A DNA stretch of 9,281 nt, from positions 1 to 9,281 of the forward strand of contig JAEZDV010000346.1 in assembly GCA_023417985.1 (NCBI GenBank), read 5' to 3'. The DNA is from Actinomycetes bacterium (GTDB lineage Bacteria; Actinomycetota; Actinomycetes; Mycobacteriales; Mycobacteriaceae). The notes below the pieces were generated by a model. The model was not told the origin of the DNA. It saw only the letters and a program-made list of their open reading frames with translations, and did not search any database. Shown in pieces: positions 7,701 to 9,281 of this stretch (position 1 is the first letter of the stretch; each line of letters opens with the position of its first letter). The translations under genes were made by a program, and so were the position numbers.

Positions 7701-8307
7701 TGCCCGTCGTCTCGACCGTGACGTGTGTCACGATCGGCAGCCGGCGCCCTGCCTGCTCCATAGCGAGCCGGCTGCCGACGATTGCGGCCTTGGCCTGCAA
7801 CAGGTCCTGGCAGGTCTCGACCAGGATCGCGTCGGCACCGCCGTCGATCATTCCGAGCGCCGCGTGCGAATAGGCATCGCGCAGTGCCGCATAGGGCGCA
7901 TGCCCCAGCGTCGGCAGCTTGGTGCCCGGTCCCATCGATCCGATCACCATCCGCGGCATACCGTCTGCGCTCGGGCCCATCTCGTCGGCCACCTCACGAG
8001 CGAGGCGAGTTCCCCGTTCGGACAGGTCACGGATGCGGTCGGCGATGTCGTAGTCGGCGAGATTGGGCAGGTTGCAGCCGAAGGTGTTCGTCGAGACCAC
8101 ATCTGCGCCGGCCTCGAAATACGCCCGATGGATCCCGCGGATCACATCCGGCCGAGACTCGTTGAGAATCTCGTTGCACCCCTCCAAGCCGCGGAAGTCG
8201 TCGAGCGAGAGATCCGCAGCCTGCAACATAGTGCCCATCGCCCCGTCGCCGATGACAACGCGCCGCTTGAGCGCATCGAGCAGGACAGAGTGCAATGGGG
8301 TGGACAT
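4738..8307 (-). CDS. metH: Cobalamin-dependent methionine synthase
   Basis: MetH transfers the methyl group of 5-methyltetrahydrofolate through cobalamin to homocysteine, giving methionine and tetrahydrofolate. All modules are present in 1189 residues. The homocysteine-binding barrel (about 1-325) has zinc ligands Cys229 (GLNCATGP) and Cys295/Cys296 (GGCCGT). The pterin-binding barrel starts near GERTNTNGS (345) and runs to about 610. A helical cobalamin cap (about 630-720) is followed by the cobalamin domain with GDVHDIGKN, whose His739 is the expected lower cobalt ligand. An acidic and basic linker (about 859-905) leads to the AdoMet activation domain, with RGARFAFGYGACP at 1129-1141. ATG 8307 begins MSTPLHSVLLDAL and fits family length. 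Longer in-frame extensions would run into the divergent gene. No cobalamin riboswitch fits in the 51-bp upstream gap. It leads the coupled HAD/trhO/rluA-type cluster. Reactivation would need a flavodoxin-type partner, not seen here. Confidence 0.97.
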   Translation of the reverse strand: MSTPLHSVLLDALKRRVVIGDGAMGTMLQAADLSLDDFRGLEGCNEILNESRPDVIRGIHRAYFEAGADVVSTNTFGCNLPNLADYDIADRIRDLSERGTRLAREVADEMGPSADGMPRMVIGSMGPGTKLPTLGHAPYAALRDAYSHAALGMIDGGADAILVETCQDLLQAKAAIVGSRLAMEQAGRRLPIVTHVTVETTGTMLLGSEIGAALTALEPLGIDLIGLNCATGPAEMSEHLRYLSQHARIPVSVMPNAGLPVLGPNGAEYPLGPDELAAALAGFVGEYGLAFVGGCCGTTPEHVRQVAAAVREVTPGSRTPVPEPGVSSLYTAVPFEQDASILMIGERTNTNGSKAFREAMLAADWQKCLDTAKDQIRDGAHMLDLNVDYVGRDGAADMAELASRFATASTLPIMIDSTEPAVIQAGLEHLGGRCAVNSVNYEDGDGPGSRFQRIMELVVTHGAAVVALTIDEEGQARTAEHKVRIAERLIADLTGNWGLAPEDIIVDALTFPISTGQEEVRRDAIETIEAIRELHSRHPKIHFTLGISNVSFGLNPAARQVLNSVFLNECTEAGLDTAIVHASKILPMARIPEEQRQVALDLVYDRRRDGYDPLQKLMELFEGVSAASARESRAQELAALPLFERLERRIVDGERNGLEDDLTEAMTTTPPLTIINDTLLSGMKTVGELFGSGQMQLPFVLQSAEVMKTAVAFLEPHMESTGADGKGRIVLATVKGDVHDIGKNLVDIILSNNGYEVVNLGIKQPIATILDAAVDKRADVIGMSGLLVKSTVVMKENLEELNARGVAEQFPVMLGGAALTRSYVENDLAEVYDGQVSYARDAFEGLSLMDKVMAVKRGEAPAPDSPEALEAARKAAERKERHERSKRIAEKRKAAEAPVEVPARSDVAADLPVPTPPFWGTRVVKGIPLADYASLIDERALFLGQWGLRGQRGGDGPTYEELVETEGRPRLRYWLDRLATEGILQHAAVVYGYFPAVSEGDDVVVLTEPRPDAPERYRFTFPRQQRSRFLCIADFVRSREAALASGQVDVWPFQLVTMGQPIADFANELFAADAYRDYLEVHGIGVQLTEALAEYWHRRVRQELAFAGGGTAADEDPDEIAEYFKLAYRGARFAFGYGACPNLEDRIKLVELLEPERIGVELSEELQLHPEQSTDAFVLHHPEAKYFNV

Positions 8308-8320
8308 ACCCACCAGACTA
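8308..8320 (-). promoter_or_regulatory. Putative metH promoter (-10 element), apparently leaderless
   Basis: On the minus strand, TAGTCT (8320 to 8315) fits the actinobacterial TANNNT -10 element. The ATG of metH begins 7 nt further on, at 8307, which puts the predicted transcription start on or one base before the start codon. There is no well-placed Shine-Dalgarno sequence. A leaderless metH transcript is inferred. No clear -35 hexamer is seen. Confidence 0.45.
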
Positions 8321-8346
8321 GTGGGCGGACGAACCGGCCCGGGTCG

Positions 8347-8358
8347 TAGGCTGGACGA
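8347..8358 (+). promoter_or_regulatory. Putative promoter (-10 element) of the PAC2-family gene, apparently leaderless
   Basis: TAGGCT (8347-8352) fits the TANNNT -10 element. A 6-nt discriminator follows and the next base, 8359, is the G of the GTG start, the usual distance for a transcription start. No Shine-Dalgarno sequence is suitably placed. A leaderless GTG-starting mRNA is inferred. Confidence 0.5.
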
Positions 8359-9258
8359 GTGAGTGCACACGAGAATCCCGACACCCCGGACCAGGACGTA
8401 CCCGTCCTCCGTGATCCGGTGCTCGTTGCCGCGTTCGAAGGCTGGAACGACGCCGGCGACGCCGCCAGCGGAGCCGTCGAACACCTCGAACTCATCTGGG
8501 ACGCCGAACCCTTCGCCGAACTGGACTCCGAGGACTACTACGACTATCAGGTCAACCGCCCCCAGGTCCGGCTCGTCGACGGCGTCAGCCGCGAACTCGA
8601 CTGGCCCGCCACCCGGCTGTCCGTCTGTGCACTACCCGGCAGCGAGCGCGACATCGTGCTGCTGCGCGGCATCGAACCCAACATGCGCTGGCGTAGCTTC
8701 TGCGACGCCATCATCGAACTGATCGACGACATCGGCGTCCACACCGTCATCCTGCTCGGGGCGCTGCTCGCCGACACCCCCCACACCCGGCCCGTCCCGG
8801 TGACCGGCACCGCCTACAGTGCGGAAGCCGCCAAACGCTTCAACCTCGAGAAATCCCGCTACGAAGGACCCACAGGGATCACCGGCGTCCTCCAGGACGC
8901 CTGCGTCCGCGCCGGCATTCCCGCCGTGTCGTTCTGGGCCGCGGTCCCCCACTACGTCTCCCACCCGCCGAACCCGAAGGCCACCGTCGAACTGCTCCGC
9001 CGCCTCGAAGACATCCTCGACGTCGAGGTGCCCCTCGGTGAACTGCCCGCTCTCGCCGAGGAATGGGAACAGGCCGTCACCGAGATGACCGACGACGACG
9101 AAGACGTCGCCGACTACGTCCGCGGACTCGAGGAACGCGGGGACGCGGAAGCCGAATCCGACATCACCGAAGACATCTCCAACATCGACGGCGACGCCAT
9201 CGCCGCCGAATTCGAGCGCTACCTGCGCCGACGCGGTCCCGGCGGACTCGCCCAGTGA
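8359..9258 (+). CDS. PAC2 (proteasome assembly chaperone 2) family protein
   Basis: This 299-residue protein belongs to the PAC2 family common in actinobacteria; from memory, the M. tuberculosis homologue next to metH is Rv2125. Family hallmarks are VLVAAFEGWNDAGDAASGAV (21-40), TVILLGALLADTPHTRPVPV (129-148) and the run around PTGITGVLQDA (171-181), FWAAVPHYVSHPPNPKAT (192-209). A highly acidic C-terminal extension (about 230-285, with TDDDEDVADY at 244-253) ends in a basic cap, RYLRRRGPGG (287-296). In eukaryotes PAC2-type proteins help assemble 20S proteasomes. Many actinobacteria have a proteasome, but the job of these bacterial homologues is not settled, so chaperone function should not be assumed. 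The GTG start at 8359 fits a -10 element directly upstream. It is divergent from metH, and its stop overlaps another plus-strand start at 9255. Confidence 0.92.
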   Translation: MSAHENPDTPDQDVPVLRDPVLVAAFEGWNDAGDAASGAVEHLELIWDAEPFAELDSEDYYDYQVNRPQVRLVDGVSRELDWPATRLSVCALPGSERDIVLLRGIEPNMRWRSFCDAIIELIDDIGVHTVILLGALLADTPHTRPVPVTGTAYSAEAAKRFNLEKSRYEGPTGITGVLQDACVRAGIPAVSFWAAVPHYVSHPPNPKATVELLRRLEDILDVEVPLGELPALAEEWEQAVTEMTDDDEDVADYVRGLEERGDAEAESDITEDISNIDGDAIAAEFERYLRRRGPGGLAQ

Positions 9259-9281
9259 GCGCCCTGCGCGCGGCACTGCCG
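9255..9281 (+). CDS. Start of a further gene, cut off by the window end (partial)
   Basis: GTG at 9255-9257 overlaps the TGA of the PAC2-family gene at 9256-9258 (GTGA). It opens a frame reading MSALRAALP to the window edge. The GTGAGCGCC opening resembles the start of the thioesterase gene at 90. Only nine codons are visible, so no product can be named. Its existence rests on the overlap junction and on high GC at third positions. Confidence 0.4.

Noticed and set aside
6091..8349. Very long open frame (about 750 codons) on the plus strand opposite metH
   Set aside because: It lies entirely antisense to a MetH with every catalytic motif intact. Its His/Arg/Gln-rich composition is the usual mirror of a GC-rich gene, and it shows no domain signature.
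8308..8484. N-terminal extension of metH to a start at 8484
   Set aside because: It would overlap the divergent PAC2 gene, and the added residues do not resemble MetH.
1..9281. Search for tRNA/rRNA genes, CRISPR arrays, insertion sequences, attachment sites, toxin-antitoxin or defence genes
   Set aside because: No spaced direct repeats, no transposase or integrase motifs and no tRNA-like folds were found by eye. Gene content and base composition look uniformly chromosomal.

Overview
This window looks like chromosomal core DNA from a high-GC actinobacterium, most likely a member of the Mycobacteriales such as Rhodococcus or a relative. The evidence is the strong GC bias at third codon positions, frequent GTG starts, a 287-residue long-form HisG beside a 93-residue HisE, a MetH of about 1190 residues, and a PAC2-family gene divergent from metH. 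From memory, Mycobacterium tuberculosis has the same hisG/hisE, metH, PAC2 neighbourhood. The genus is an inference.

Layout. Bases 1-93 may be the tail of an upstream plus-strand gene. It is joined by a GTGA overlap to a double-hotdog thioesterase-like gene (90-917, +). That gene converges on hisG, and a strong hairpin (900-934) encloses its stop codon. A long minus-strand block then fills 981-8307. In transcription order it is metH (8307 to 4738), a HAD-family phosphatase (4745 to 4014), the tRNA U34 hydroxylase trhO (4012 to 3152), an RluA-family pseudouridine synthase (3150 to 2263), hisE (2212 to 1931) and hisG (1844 to 981). The first four are packed very tightly (8-nt overlap, 1-nt gap, 1-nt gap), which suggests one translationally coupled operon. 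hisE and hisG follow after gaps of 50 and 86 nt. They may belong to the same transcript or have their own promoter. A 51-bp divergent intergenic region separates metH from a plus-strand PAC2-family gene (8359-9258), whose stop overlaps the start of a further gene cut off by the window end.

Functionally the block combines methionine synthesis (MetH), the first two steps of histidine synthesis (HisG, HisE), two RNA-modifying enzymes and a phosphatase of unknown substrate. This is housekeeping DNA. I see no mobile element, CRISPR array, tRNA, rRNA, phage gene or toxin/defence module, and no clearly new system. The points worth a second look are the coupled metH/HAD/trhO/rluA quartet, the two apparently leaderless divergent promoters between metH and the PAC2 gene, the hairpin around the thioesterase stop codon, and a palindrome just upstream of hisE.
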